Assembly (NCBI GenBank): GCA_019454205.1
Contig: CP075369.1
Location: 2,992,001-3,056,000, forward strand
Direction: 5' to 3'
Source of the DNA: Xanthobacteraceae bacterium
GTDB lineage: Bacteria > Pseudomonadota > Alphaproteobacteria > Rhizobiales > Xanthobacteraceae
Length of the DNA: 64,000 nt
The translations under genes and the position numbers were made by a program. Shown one piece after another: positions 25,554-33,949 of the stretch (the first letter of the stretch is position 1; each line of letters starts with the position of its first letter). The notes beneath the pieces were generated by a model, which was given only the letters and a program-made list of their open reading frames with translations, was not told the origin of the DNA and searched no databases.

Positions 25554-27023
25554 ATGAGCATCGCCAAGAAGAACGTAAAAGAGAGCGAGCTGGAAGCAAT
25601 GGAAACCGGAAACGACGATTTCGCGGGACGCTGGGAGCGCATCCGGCGCCGTCTTCGCGCCGAAGTGGGCGAGGACGTCTACAACAGCTGGTTCGCGCGC
25701 GTGCAGCTGGTGGAAACCGACGGCAGCCATGTCCGCCTTTCGGTGCCGACGCGCTTCCTGAAGTCCTGGCTGGAAGAACACCACAGCGACCGCCTGCGCA
25801 CGCTCTGGCTCGCGGAGATGCCGGGCTTCGCCAGCCTCGAATTGCAGGTGCGCAGCGCCGTGATGCGCGTGCAGGTCACCAACGAAAAGCCCGACGCGCA
25901 GAAACCCGCGGGCGCGGAAGCGGAAGGCTTCGGCCGCAAGCAGGTCGCGCGCAGCGGCGGCCTCTCGCGTGGCGACGGCACTACCGGCTCGCCACTCGAT
26001 CCGCGCATGACCTTCGACACCTTTCTGGTCGGCAAGCAGAACGGCCTCGCGCACGCCGCCGCGCGCCAGATCACGGACGTATCCACCGGCGCGCAGCCGC
26101 GCTTCAATCCGCTCTACATTCATGCCTCGGTGGGTCTCGGCAAAACCCATCTGTTGCAGGCCATCGCATGGGCGTTCGAGGCGAGCGGCCGCCGCGCGGT
26201 TTATCTGACCGCCGAGAAGTTCATGTACGGCTTCGTCGCCGCGCTGAAAAACCAGTCGGCGATCGCGTTCAAGGAAGCGCTGCGCGGCATCGACGCGCTC
26301 ATCATCGACGACCTGCAATTCCTGCAGGGGCGCGCGGTGCAGCAGGAGTTCTGCCACACGCTGAACGCGTTGACCGACGCCGGACGGCAGGTGGTGGTCG
26401 CCGCCGACCGTCCGCCGGCGGAACTCGAAAATCTGGAAGATCGCGTGCGCTCGCGCCTCGGCGGCGGTCTCACCGTCGAGATCGGACCGATGGACGAGGA
26501 GCTGCGCCTGAAAATCCTCGCCGCGCGCGTTAATTTGCTGCGCGGCGACGAGCAGCGCTTCGACGTGCCGCCGCAAGTGCTCGCTTACGTCGCGAGTCAG
26601 GTCACCCAGAGTGGCCGCGATCTGGAAGCCGCGGTGACCCGTCTCCTGCATCACAGCCAGTTCTATAAAAAAGCCGTCACCACAGAACTCGCGGAAGAAG
26701 TGATCCGCGATCTGGTGCGCCCGGCCGATCCGCGCCGCATCCGCGTCGAGGACATCCTGAAAGTGGTGTCGAAGCACTATGGCGTGACCCGCGCGGACTT
26801 ATTGTCCTCGCGCCGCACCGCGAACGTGGTGCGCCCGCGCCAGATCGCGATGTATCTCGCGAAGGTGCTGACCCTGCGCTCGCTTCCCGAAATCGGCCGC
26901 CGTTTCGGCGGACGCGACCACACCACGGTCCTGCATGCGGTGCGAAAGATCGAAGGGCTTGTGCAAGGCGACAAAGCGCTGTCCGAGGAGATCGAAGTCC
27001 TCAAGCGCATGCTGATGGAGTGA
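25554..27023 (+). CDS. dnaA: Chromosomal replication initiator DnaA
   Basis: AAA+ initiator that binds the origin and opens DNA. Domain I starts at about residue 16 (WERIRRRLRAEVGEDVYNSWFARVQL). The AAA+ core carries the P-loop ASVGLGKT at 191-198 (Lys197), Walker B ALIIDDLQFL and sensor II region. Domain IV ends with the DnaA-box-binding GRDHTTVLHAVRKIE. The first P-loop residue is alanine where the textbook motif has glycine. Start choice: ATG 25554 has GGGAG five bases upstream and gives 489 residues; ATG 25482 (24 residues longer) and ATG 25599 (15 shorter) are alternatives. It heads dnaA-dnaN-recF-gyrB on one strand. Confidence 0.95.
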   Translation: MSIAKKNVKESELEAMETGNDDFAGRWERIRRRLRAEVGEDVYNSWFARVQLVETDGSHVRLSVPTRFLKSWLEEHHSDRLRTLWLAEMPGFASLELQVRSAVMRVQVTNEKPDAQKPAGAEAEGFGRKQVARSGGLSRGDGTTGSPLDPRMTFDTFLVGKQNGLAHAAARQITDVSTGAQPRFNPLYIHASVGLGKTHLLQAIAWAFEASGRRAVYLTAEKFMYGFVAALKNQSAIAFKEALRGIDALIIDDLQFLQGRAVQQEFCHTLNALTDAGRQVVVAADRPPAELENLEDRVRSRLGGGLTVEIGPMDEELRLKILAARVNLLRGDEQRFDVPPQVLAYVASQVTQSGRDLEAAVTRLLHHSQFYKKAVTTELAEEVIRDLVRPADPRRIRVEDILKVVSKHYGVTRADLLSSRRTANVVRPRQIAMYLAKVLTLRSLPEIGRRFGGRDHTTVLHAVRKIEGLVQGDKALSEEIEVLKRMLME

Positions 27024-27029
27024 GCTAGG

Positions 27030-27049
27030 GCCGGGGTTCGCGCCCCGGC
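27030..27049 (+). other. GC-rich hairpin after dnaA
   Basis: GCCGGGG (27030-27036), six-base loop, CCCCGGC (27043-27049), beginning seven bases after the dnaA stop. There is no T-run, so it is not a classical terminator; it may stabilise the 3' end of the dnaA message or slow polymerase. Confidence 0.55.
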
Positions 27050-27072
27050 ACGCCGCCTTCTGCGAGGCCGCC

Positions 27073-27111
27073 GCGCAAGGCTTATGCGCAAGGCCTATGT
27101 GGAAGGCTTGC
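27073..27111 (+). repeat. Three tandem 13-bp repeats between dnaA and dnaN
   Basis: GCGCAAGGCTTAT (27073-27085), GCGCAAGGCCTAT (27086-27098) and GTGGAAGGCTTGC (27099-27111) lie head to tail. Copies 1 and 2 differ at one base and copy 3 matches 9 of 13 positions of copy 1. Function is unknown. Confidence 0.8.
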
Positions 27112-27183
27112 GCCGCGCGCGGCTTGCCTTCAAGGTATCGCTCCCCGGCGGCGCCGCGCGGCTCAAAAAGCCGCCCGCCGCCG

Positions 27184-27213
27184 GAACAATCTAGAAAACG
27201 AACAATCTAGAAA
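27184..27213 (+). repeat. 14-bp direct repeat in the dnaN leader
   Basis: GAACAATCTAGAAA occurs at 27184-27197 and again at 27200-27213, two bases apart, ending 19 bases before the dnaN ATG. Each unit contains a TCTAGA palindrome. It could be a protein-binding site for dnaN expression or the trace of a local duplication. Confidence 0.8.
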
Positions 27214-27232
27214 GCACCCGCCGGATCGTCCC

Positions 27233-28348
27233 ATGAAGGTCACTATCGAACGCGCCGAACTCGCCAGGTCTCTCGCCCACGTGCATCGCGTGGTCGAGCG
27301 CCGGAACACGATCCCCATTCTCGCGAACGTGCTGCTGCGGGCGACCAAGGCGAGCGTCGAACTGAAGGCGACCGACCTCGATCTCGAAATCGTCGAGACC
27401 GTGCCGGGCGAGGGCAAGCAGACCGGCTCCACCACCGTTCCCGCGCACATGATCCACGACATCGTGCGCAAGCTGCCCGAAGGCGCGCAGGTCGAGTTGC
27501 AAAGCTCCGGCGACGGCACGCAGTTGCAGGTGCGCGCGGGCCGCTCCAAGTTCACCTTGCAGGCGCTGCCGGAAACCGAGTTTCCCGATCTCGCCGCCGG
27601 CGAGATGAGCCACACCTTCAGCCTGCCTGCCGCCGACCTGAAGCGCCTGATCGACCGCACCCAGTTCGCGATCTCGACCGAAGAGACGCGCTACTACCTC
27701 AACGGCATCTATCTGCATGTCGCGGAGTCGGGCGGCGAGAAGCTGCGCGCGGTCGCGACCGACGGCCACCGTCTCGCGCAGGCGGAAGTCGACGCGCCGA
27801 AGGGCGCGAAGGGCATGCCCGGCATCATCATCCCGCGCAAAACCGTGATGGAAGTCCATCGCCTCGTCGATGACGCGGGCGAGACTGTGAAGATCGAGCT
27901 TTCCGCCACCAAGATCCGCTTCACGCTTGGCCGCGCGGTGCTGACCTCGAAGCTGATCGACGGCACGTTCCCCGACTATGGCCGCGTGATCCCGGCTTCC
28001 AACGACAAGACGCTGGTCGTTGATCGCGGCGAGTTCGCGAATGCGGTGGATCGCGTTTCCACCGTGTCGAGCGAGCGCGGCCGCGCGGTGAAGCTCGCGC
28101 TCTCCGACGGCAAGCTGATGCTTTCCGTCATCAACCCGGATTCGGGCAGCGCCAACGAGGAACTCGAAGCCGAATACGGTTCGGAGGCGCTCGATATCGG
28201 CTTCAACGGCCGCTACCTCCTCGACATCCTCGGCCAGATTTCCGGCGACAAGGCGCGTTTGAAACTCGCCGATCCCGGTTCGCCGACCCTGATCGAGGAC
28301 GCGGAAACCGCCGGCGCGCTCTACGTGCTGATGCCGATGCGGGTTTGA
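27233..28348 (+). CDS. dnaN: DNA polymerase III sliding clamp (beta subunit)
   Basis: Ring-shaped processivity factor of 371 residues. The three clamp domains are recognisable (MKVTIERAELARSLAHVHRV; FPDLAAGEMSHTFSLPAADL; DYGRVIPASNDKTLVVDRGE) and the conserved C-terminus ALYVLMPMRV forms part of the client-binding pocket. The hallmark ATDGHRLA is present. It lies 209 bases after dnaA and its stop overlaps the recF start. Confidence 0.98.
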   Translation: MKVTIERAELARSLAHVHRVVERRNTIPILANVLLRATKASVELKATDLDLEIVETVPGEGKQTGSTTVPAHMIHDIVRKLPEGAQVELQSSGDGTQLQVRAGRSKFTLQALPETEFPDLAAGEMSHTFSLPAADLKRLIDRTQFAISTEETRYYLNGIYLHVAESGGEKLRAVATDGHRLAQAEVDAPKGAKGMPGIIIPRKTVMEVHRLVDDAGETVKIELSATKIRFTLGRAVLTSKLIDGTFPDYGRVIPASNDKTLVVDRGEFANAVDRVSTVSSERGRAVKLALSDGKLMLSVINPDSGSANEELEAEYGSEALDIGFNGRYLLDILGQISGDKARLKLADPGSPTLIEDAETAGALYVLMPMRV

Positions 28349-29511
28349 ACCGCGTCCCGCGCGTTGCAGCCGTGCCGCCGCACGCCCGCATTCTTTCGCT
28401 GAAAGTCTCGAACTTCCGTTCGTACCGCGCCGCGGCGCTGGATACGGGCGGGGGTTCGGTGCTGCTGCTCGGCGCGAACGGCGCGGGCAAGACCAATCTG
28501 CTCGAAGCGATTTCCTTCCTGACGCAGGGACGCGGCCTGCGCCGCGCAACGCTGGAAGATGTTGCCGCCATCGAGGGCGATGGCTCCTGGGCGGTCGCCG
28601 CCGAAATCGACGGCGCATTGGGCGAGGCGGCGCTCGGCACCGGCATCGACGTCCCGGTCGAGGGCGCTCCGGTCAGCAGGCGCGCGCGCATCGACCGCGA
28701 GCCGGCGACGTCGGTCACGCAGTTCGCCGAACATCTGCGCGTGATCTGGCTGATCCCGGAAATGGACGGTCTGTTTCTCGGTCCCGCGGCCGAGCGGCGG
28801 CGCTTCCTCGACCGGCTCGTGCTTGCAATCGACGCCGAGCATGGCGCGCGCGTTTCCGCGCTGGATCGCGCGCTGCGTTCGCGCAACCGCTTGCTGGAAT
28901 CCCCGAACTTCAATCCGCAGTGGTGCGATGCCGTCGAACACGAAGTGGCGGAACTGGGCGTTGCCGTCGCCGCCGCGCGCAGCGAAACCGTGCGCCGCCT
29001 TGCGGCCGAGATTGTGGCGAATGCAAATCCCGCTGCCTTCCCGACTGCGCAGATCGCCCTCGAAGGCGAGATCGAGCGCTCGCTCGCGGTCGAGAGCGCG
29101 ACCGAAGTCGAGGAGCGCTACCGCGCGCAGCTTCGCGACAACCGCGCGCGCGACCGCGCGGCAGGGCGCACGCTCGATGGTCCGCACCGCTCCGATCTCC
29201 TCGTCATGCATGCGGAGAAGGCGATCGACGCTTCGCGTGCATCGACCGGCGAGCGCAAGGCGCTCCTCGTCTGTCTCATTCTCTCGCACGCGCGGCTGGT
29301 GACGCAGATGCACGGCTTCGCGCCCGTGGTGCTGCTCGACGACGTGGCGGCCTTCCTCGATGCCGAGCGCCGCGCCGCGCTGTTCGCGGCGTTGCGCGAA
29401 CTCGGCGCACAGGTGTTCGTGAGCGGCGTGGACGAGGGCGCGTTCGAGACATTCGACGAGACCGCGCGGCGTTTTCGCGTGACGCCGGGGACGATTTCGC
29501 GCCTTTCGTAG
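28345..29511 (+). CDS. recF: DNA replication and repair protein RecF
   Basis: SMC-like ATPase of recombinational gap repair, 388 residues. It has Walker A GANGAGKTNLLEAIS, the ABC-type signature ASTGERKALLVCL and Walker B PVVLLDDVAAFLD. The start is probably TTG 28345, which overlaps the dnaN stop (TTGA); GTG 28372 (PPHARILSLKVSNF) would give a protein nine residues shorter and closer to the usual N-terminus. It is transcribed with dnaN. Confidence 0.94.
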   Translation: MNRVPRVAAVPPHARILSLKVSNFRSYRAAALDTGGGSVLLLGANGAGKTNLLEAISFLTQGRGLRRATLEDVAAIEGDGSWAVAAEIDGALGEAALGTGIDVPVEGAPVSRRARIDREPATSVTQFAEHLRVIWLIPEMDGLFLGPAAERRRFLDRLVLAIDAEHGARVSALDRALRSRNRLLESPNFNPQWCDAVEHEVAELGVAVAAARSETVRRLAAEIVANANPAAFPTAQIALEGEIERSLAVESATEVEERYRAQLRDNRARDRAAGRTLDGPHRSDLLVMHAEKAIDASRASTGERKALLVCLILSHARLVTQMHGFAPVVLLDDVAAFLDAERRAALFAALRELGAQVFVSGVDEGAFETFDETARRFRVTPGTISRLS

Positions 29512-29679
29512 CGGCCCGGAACGTCAAAAAAATCGCGCCCGGAGGGCGCCGTTTCCGGACTTCGTTACGGGGCCTCGAAGACGCGGCTTTCGTCCTGAAT
29601 AGACGAATAATATCAATGGACTAGGCCGTCACATTTCCCGCGCCATGGGGTATTTTTTCGGAGCGTTTGGACCCCCATA

Positions 29680-29698
29680 TGAGGTATAATTCACCTCA
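29680..29698 (+). promoter_or_regulatory. gyrB -10 box inside a palindrome
   Basis: A perfect TATAAT (29685-29690) lies 44 bases before the gyrB ATG. It sits inside TGAGGT-N7-ACCTCA (arms 29680-29685 and 29693-29698), so any protein binding the palindrome would cover the promoter. The -35 region is poor (AGCGTT at 17-bp spacing; TTGGAC at 29667-29672 is too close). Confidence 0.65.
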
Positions 29699-29733
29699 CA
29701 TTTCGATCCTCGAATCGCGACGGAAATCCATTC

Positions 29734-32157
29734 ATGGCGAAGGCCGCCGGCAGTAAAGCACCCGCCGAATACGGCGCGGATTCCATTCAGGTCCTGAAAG
29801 GGCTGGATGCGGTCCGCAAGCGTCCCGGCATGTATATCGGCGACACCGATGACGGCTCCGGCCTGCATCACATGGTCTACGAGGTCGTCGATAACGCGAT
29901 CGACGAAGCGCTCGCCGGCCACGCGACCGAAGTCACGGTTTCGCTGAATGCCGACGGTTCCTGCACCGTCACCGACAACGGCCGCGGCATCCCGACCGAC
30001 ATCCATAAGGACGAAGGCGTCTCCGCGGCCGAAGTCATCATGACCCAGCTTCATGCGGGCGGAAAATTCAACCAGGACTCCTACAAGGTGTCCGGCGGCC
30101 TGCACGGCGTCGGCGTCTCGGTCGTGAACGCGCTGTCCGAATACCTCGACCTCACCATCTGGCGCGGCGGCAAGGAACACGCCATGCGCTTCCGCCACGG
30201 CGACGCGGAAGGGCCGCTGAAGGTGGTCGGCGACGCGGGCGGCAAGAAGGGCACGCGCGTCACCTTCCTGCCGAGCAAGGAAACCTTCTCCAAGGTCGAG
30301 TTCGATTTCGCGACGCTTGAACATCGCCTGCGCGAACTGGCGTTCCTCAATTCAGGCGTTCGCATCCTCTTGTCCGATTTGCGCGGGCCGGAGCCGAAGG
30401 TCGAGGAGATGATGTACGAGGGCGGCGTCGAAGCCTTCGTCAAATACATCGACCGCAACCGCCAGTCACTGATCGCGCAACCCGTCATGATCAAGGGCGA
30501 GCGCGAGGGCATCACCGTCGAATGCGCGATCTCGTGGAACGACAGTTACCACGAGGCTGTGCTCTGCTTCACCAACAACATCCCGCAGCGCGACCGCGGC
30601 ACGCACTTCACCGGTTTCGCCGCCGCGCTGACCCGGCAAGTGATTGGCTACGCCGAAAACTCCGGCATGGCGAAGAAGGAAAAGACCACGCTCTCCGGCG
30701 AAGATTGCCGCGAGGGCCTGACCGCCGTGCTGTCCGTGAAGGTGCCGGACCCAAAGTTCTCCTCGCAGACCAAGGACAAGCTGGTTTCGTCCGAAGTGCG
30801 TCCCGTGGTCGAGCAGATCGTGAACGACGCGTTGCAGGACTGGCTGGAGAAACGCCCGCAGGAAGCGAAGTCCGTGGTCGGCAAGGTGGTCGAAGCGGCT
30901 GCCGCGCGCGAAGCCGCGCGCAAGGCCCGCGAACTCACGCGCCGCAAGGGCGCGCTCGACATGGCCTCGCTCCCCGGCAAACTCGCGGACTGTCAGGAGC
31001 GCGATCCGGCGAAATCCGAACTGTTCATCGTCGAGGGCGACTCCGCAGGCGGCTCCGCGAAGCAGGGCCGCGACCGCGGCTTCCAGGCAGTGCTGCCGCT
31101 GCGCGGCAAGATCCTCAATGTCGAGCGCGCACGCCTCGACAAGATGCTGACCTCGGAGCAGATCGGCACGCTGATCACCGCGCTCGGCACCGGCATCGGA
31201 CGCGAGGACTTCGACGTCTCGAAGCTGCGCTACCACAAGATCATCATCATGACCGACGCCGATGTGGACGGCGCGCATATCCGCACGTTGCTGCTCACGT
31301 TCTTCTTCCGGCAGATGCCGGAGATCATCGAGAACGGGCACCTCTTCATCGCGCAGCCGCCGCTCTACAAGGTGATGAAGGGCAAGTCCGAGCAATACCT
31401 GAAAGACGAGCGCGCGCTCGATGATTACCTGATCGAAGGCGGCCTTTCCGAAGGCGTGCTGAAACTCGCGAACGGACAGGAACGCGCGGGCGCGGACCTC
31501 GCTTCCATCGTCGAGCAGGCGCGTACCGCGCGCGCGGTGCTGCGCGGCCTGCATCCGCGCTACGATCGCCGCGTGGTCGAGCAGGTCGCGATTGCAGGCG
31601 CGCTGTCGCCGGAAGTGCTGGCGGATGCGAAAAGCGCCAATCAGGCCGCGGCCTATGTCGCGAAGCGGCTCGACTCGCTCTCCGACGAAACCGAGCGCGG
31701 CTGGGAAGGCATGTCCGACGAGAACGGTTTTCAATTCACGCGCACGCTGCGCGGCGTTAAGGACGTGGTCAGCGTCGATCAGGCATTCCTGAACTCGCTC
31801 GACGCGCGCAAGCTCGACCAGATGGCGGCGCAGTTGCAGGAAATCTACGCCAAGCCCGCGAAGCTCGTGCGCAAGGACGACGAGGTGACGGTGTTCGGCC
31901 CGGTGGGCCTGTACGAAGCGGCCGTGAACACCGGCCGCAAGGGCCTTTCGCTCCAGCGCTACAAAGGCCTCGGCGAGATGAACCCGGACCAGCTTTGGGA
32001 AACCACGCTCGACACCAACGCGCGTTCGCTGTTGCAGGTGAAGGTGAAAGAGGTCGACGAGGCGGGCGAACTCTTCAACAAGCTGATGGGCGACGAAGTC
32101 GAGCCGCGCCGCGATTTCATCCAGAGCAACGCGCTCGCCGCGAACGTGGATATTTGA
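29734..32157 (+). CDS. gyrB: DNA gyrase subunit B
   Basis: ATPase subunit of the type II topoisomerase that introduces negative supercoils. The 807-residue protein has the GHKL ATP site (EVVDNAIDEALAG, TVTDNGRGIPTDIH, SGGLHGVGVSVVNALSE), the TOPRIM segment IVEGDSAGGSAKQGRDRGFQ with DADVDGAHIRTLLLTFF, and the C-terminal GLGEMNPDQLWETTLD. The length is that of a full alphaproteobacterial GyrB. It has its own promoter 222 bases after recF, where supercoiling feedback would be expected to act. Confidence 0.98.
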   Translation: MAKAAGSKAPAEYGADSIQVLKGLDAVRKRPGMYIGDTDDGSGLHHMVYEVVDNAIDEALAGHATEVTVSLNADGSCTVTDNGRGIPTDIHKDEGVSAAEVIMTQLHAGGKFNQDSYKVSGGLHGVGVSVVNALSEYLDLTIWRGGKEHAMRFRHGDAEGPLKVVGDAGGKKGTRVTFLPSKETFSKVEFDFATLEHRLRELAFLNSGVRILLSDLRGPEPKVEEMMYEGGVEAFVKYIDRNRQSLIAQPVMIKGEREGITVECAISWNDSYHEAVLCFTNNIPQRDRGTHFTGFAAALTRQVIGYAENSGMAKKEKTTLSGEDCREGLTAVLSVKVPDPKFSSQTKDKLVSSEVRPVVEQIVNDALQDWLEKRPQEAKSVVGKVVEAAAAREAARKARELTRRKGALDMASLPGKLADCQERDPAKSELFIVEGDSAGGSAKQGRDRGFQAVLPLRGKILNVERARLDKMLTSEQIGTLITALGTGIGREDFDVSKLRYHKIIIMTDADVDGAHIRTLLLTFFFRQMPEIIENGHLFIAQPPLYKVMKGKSEQYLKDERALDDYLIEGGLSEGVLKLANGQERAGADLASIVEQARTARAVLRGLHPRYDRRVVEQVAIAGALSPEVLADAKSANQAAAYVAKRLDSLSDETERGWEGMSDENGFQFTRTLRGVKDVVSVDQAFLNSLDARKLDQMAAQLQEIYAKPAKLVRKDDEVTVFGPVGLYEAAVNTGRKGLSLQRYKGLGEMNPDQLWETTLDTNARSLLQVKVKEVDEAGELFNKLMGDEVEPRRDFIQSNALAANVDI

Positions 32158-32166
32158 AGCCTTTAT

Positions 32167-32268
32167 CCTCATCCTGAGGAGCGAGCGCGAAGCGCTCGCG
32201 TCTCGAAGGATGAACTGATTTCCTCATGGTTCGAGACGCAGGCTCCGCCCGCTCCTCACCATGAGGAG
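32167..32268 (+). repeat. Rhizobiales-type intergenic palindromic repeat
   Basis: About 100 bases fill the whole gyrB-MBL gap with nested inverted repeats: CCTCATCCTGAGG; GAGCGCGAAGCGCTC; GTCTCGAAGGATGA (32200-32213) against TCATGGTTCGAGAC (32224-32237), 12 of 14 paired; and CCTCATGGT (32222-32230) against ACCATGAGG (32258-32266). From memory this 'CCTCATCCTGAGGA' family is abundant between genes in Bradyrhizobium and relatives. It can fold into a large RNA structure and, lying between two converging genes, may act as a bidirectional 3' end. Confidence 0.85.
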
Positions 32269-33096
32269 TTACCGACCCGGCAACACGATCATGGTCCGCT
32301 GCTTCGGCAGCGTCTTGCGCGAAACCGTAAGCGTCGGCGTCTCGGCGCGCTTCACTTCGTAGATCGAGCCGGTCTTTTCGAGAAAGCGCGCGAGCGTGGC
32401 TTCGCCGAAAACATGCATCGGGATCGCGAGCGGGGCGTCGATCTGTTTCAGCACTTCCACCATGCCTTCGGTGTTCAGCGTGAATGAGCCGTCGACCGGC
32501 ACCAGCACCACGTCGATCCGGCCGAGCGCATCGAGATGCGCGGGCGCCAGCGTGTGATGCAGGTGTCCCAGATGCGCGATGCATAATCCCGCCACCTCGA
32601 ACACGAAAATCGAATTGCCGTCCGGGATCGTGCCGCCCGCCCAGTCGCGGATGTTGGTCGGCACGTTGCGCAGCCAGACGTCGCCGATCTCGACTTCGTG
32701 CTTCGCGGGCGTATCGCCGCTGCCCCAGCCGTGCAGCACGTGCTTGATGCCGGGGTCGGGGTTCAGCGTGTAATGGGTCGAGTGCGCGCGGTTCATGGTC
32801 GCGATGTGCGGGATCGTGTCGGGGCGCACATAGTCGTTGTAGTCGGTGGCGATTTTGATGCCGCCGGGGCTTTCGATCAGGAAGGTCGAATGGCCCACGA
32901 AGGTGATGCGCACTTCGCCGGATTGCGCCTGCGCGAGCTGGAAAGACACCGGCTGAAACAGCCGGAGCGGGCTTTGCGACACCAGCCGCGGGCAGCGCTC
33001 GGCGTGTTGCGCGCTTGCGGGTCCGGCGCAAACAAGCGCGCTAAGGCAAAACGCGAGGAAGGCGCGCCGTCCTTGCCGCATTTCGTACCCGGCCAT
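32269..33096 (-). CDS. Exported MBL-fold metallo-hydrolase (UlaG/YtnP-like)
   Basis: A 275-residue protein with an N-terminal signal (RAFLAFCLSALVCAGPASAQ) and a metallo-beta-lactamase-like fold: VRITFVGHSTFLIESPGG is the first strand-turn of the UlaG-like branch, and IAHLGHLHHTL and VDVVLVP-type segments follow. The canonical HxHxDH signature is not present; the metal site would be of the shorter UlaG type with the His of GHSTF, ATMNRAHSTHY and GHLHH. No substrate can be assigned. A second ATG at 33081 is possible. It is convergent with gyrB and divergent from the moeB-like gene by 49 bases. Confidence 0.85.
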   Translation of the reverse strand: MAGYEMRQGRRAFLAFCLSALVCAGPASAQHAERCPRLVSQSPLRLFQPVSFQLAQAQSGEVRITFVGHSTFLIESPGGIKIATDYNDYVRPDTIPHIATMNRAHSTHYTLNPDPGIKHVLHGWGSGDTPAKHEVEIGDVWLRNVPTNIRDWAGGTIPDGNSIFVFEVAGLCIAHLGHLHHTLAPAHLDALGRIDVVLVPVDGSFTLNTEGMVEVLKQIDAPLAIPMHVFGEATLARFLEKTGSIYEVKRAETPTLTVSRKTLPKQRTMIVLPGR

Positions 33097-33145
33097 GCGG
33101 CTATGATAAGCTGAAGCACGCGCCGCGCGCGAGGTGGAATTGAAA

Positions 33146-33949
33146 ATGGCCCTGTCGGCAGAAGAACTCGAACGCTACGCCCGCCACATCGTGTTGCGCG
33201 ATGTAGGCGGCCCCGGCCAGGCGAAGCTGAAGGCTGCGCGCGTGCTGGTCATCGGCGCGGGCGGCATCGGCTCGCCGGCGCTAATTTATCTCGCGGCCGC
33301 CGGCGTCGGCACGCTCGGCATTGTCGACGACGACAAGGTTTCGCTCTCGAACCTGCAACGGCAGGTGATCCACGCCATGTCGCATCTCGGCCGTCCGAAG
33401 ACCGAGAGCGCGGCAAGCGCGATTGCGCGCCTCAACCCGAACGTCGCGGTCGAGGTGCATCCGGTTCGTCTCGACGATGGCAACGCTTCGCGCATCGTGA
33501 AGAGCTACGACATCGTGCTCGACGGCTCCGACAATTTCACGACGCGCTATCTCGTCTCCGATACCTGCTATCGCACCGGCAAGGTGCTGGTGACGGCCTC
33601 GCTCGGCACCTTCGATGCCGCGATCACCACCATCCGCGCGCATGAGAAGAACAGTAACGGCGAACCGAACCCGACCTACCGTTGCCTGTTTCCCGAACCG
33701 CCGCCGCCGGGAACGGTTCCCGCCTGCGAGGAAGCGGGAATCCTCGGCGCGATGGCGGGCATCGCCGGAACGATTGCCGCGCTCGAAGTCATCCGCGCCA
33801 TCGTCGGCTTCGGCGAAAGCCTCGTCGGAAAACTACTGATGATCGACGCGCGTACCATGCGCTTCGAGACGTTGCGCTATGGCTGGTCGCCGGAGAATCC
33901 GCTCTCCGGCAGCGCGCCTGTGGAGAAAAAATCCCGCCTGCCGGCTTAA
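33146..33949 (+). CDS. moeB: MoeB/ThiF/HesA-family adenylyltransferase
   Basis: Activates the C-terminal glycine of a ubiquitin-like sulfur carrier (MoaD or ThiS) by adenylation. The 267-residue product has RYARHIVLRDVGGPGQ, the nucleotide loop VIGAGGIGSPALIYLAAAGVG, DDDKVSLSNLQRQVIH and LDGSDNFTTRYLVSD. The two CxxC zinc pairs of E. coli MoeB are missing: the first is TYRCLF and the C-terminal pair is absent. The single PACEEAG cysteine is kept. ATG 33146 with GAGG 11 bases upstream is preferred to GTG 33134. The exact carrier partner cannot be read from the sequence. Confidence 0.88.
   Translation: MALSAEELERYARHIVLRDVGGPGQAKLKAARVLVIGAGGIGSPALIYLAAAGVGTLGIVDDDKVSLSNLQRQVIHAMSHLGRPKTESAASAIARLNPNVAVEVHPVRLDDGNASRIVKSYDIVLDGSDNFTTRYLVSDTCYRTGKVLVTASLGTFDAAITTIRAHEKNSNGEPNPTYRCLFPEPPPPGTVPACEEAGILGAMAGIAGTIAALEVIRAIVGFGESLVGKLLMIDARTMRFETLRYGWSPENPLSGSAPVEKKSRLPA

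Noticed and set aside
29535..29549. Terminator after recF (GCGCCC-GGA-GGGCGC)
   Set aside because: The stem is only 6 bp and is followed by CGTTTCC, not a T-run. It may be an RNA end but does not qualify as a clear rho-independent terminator.
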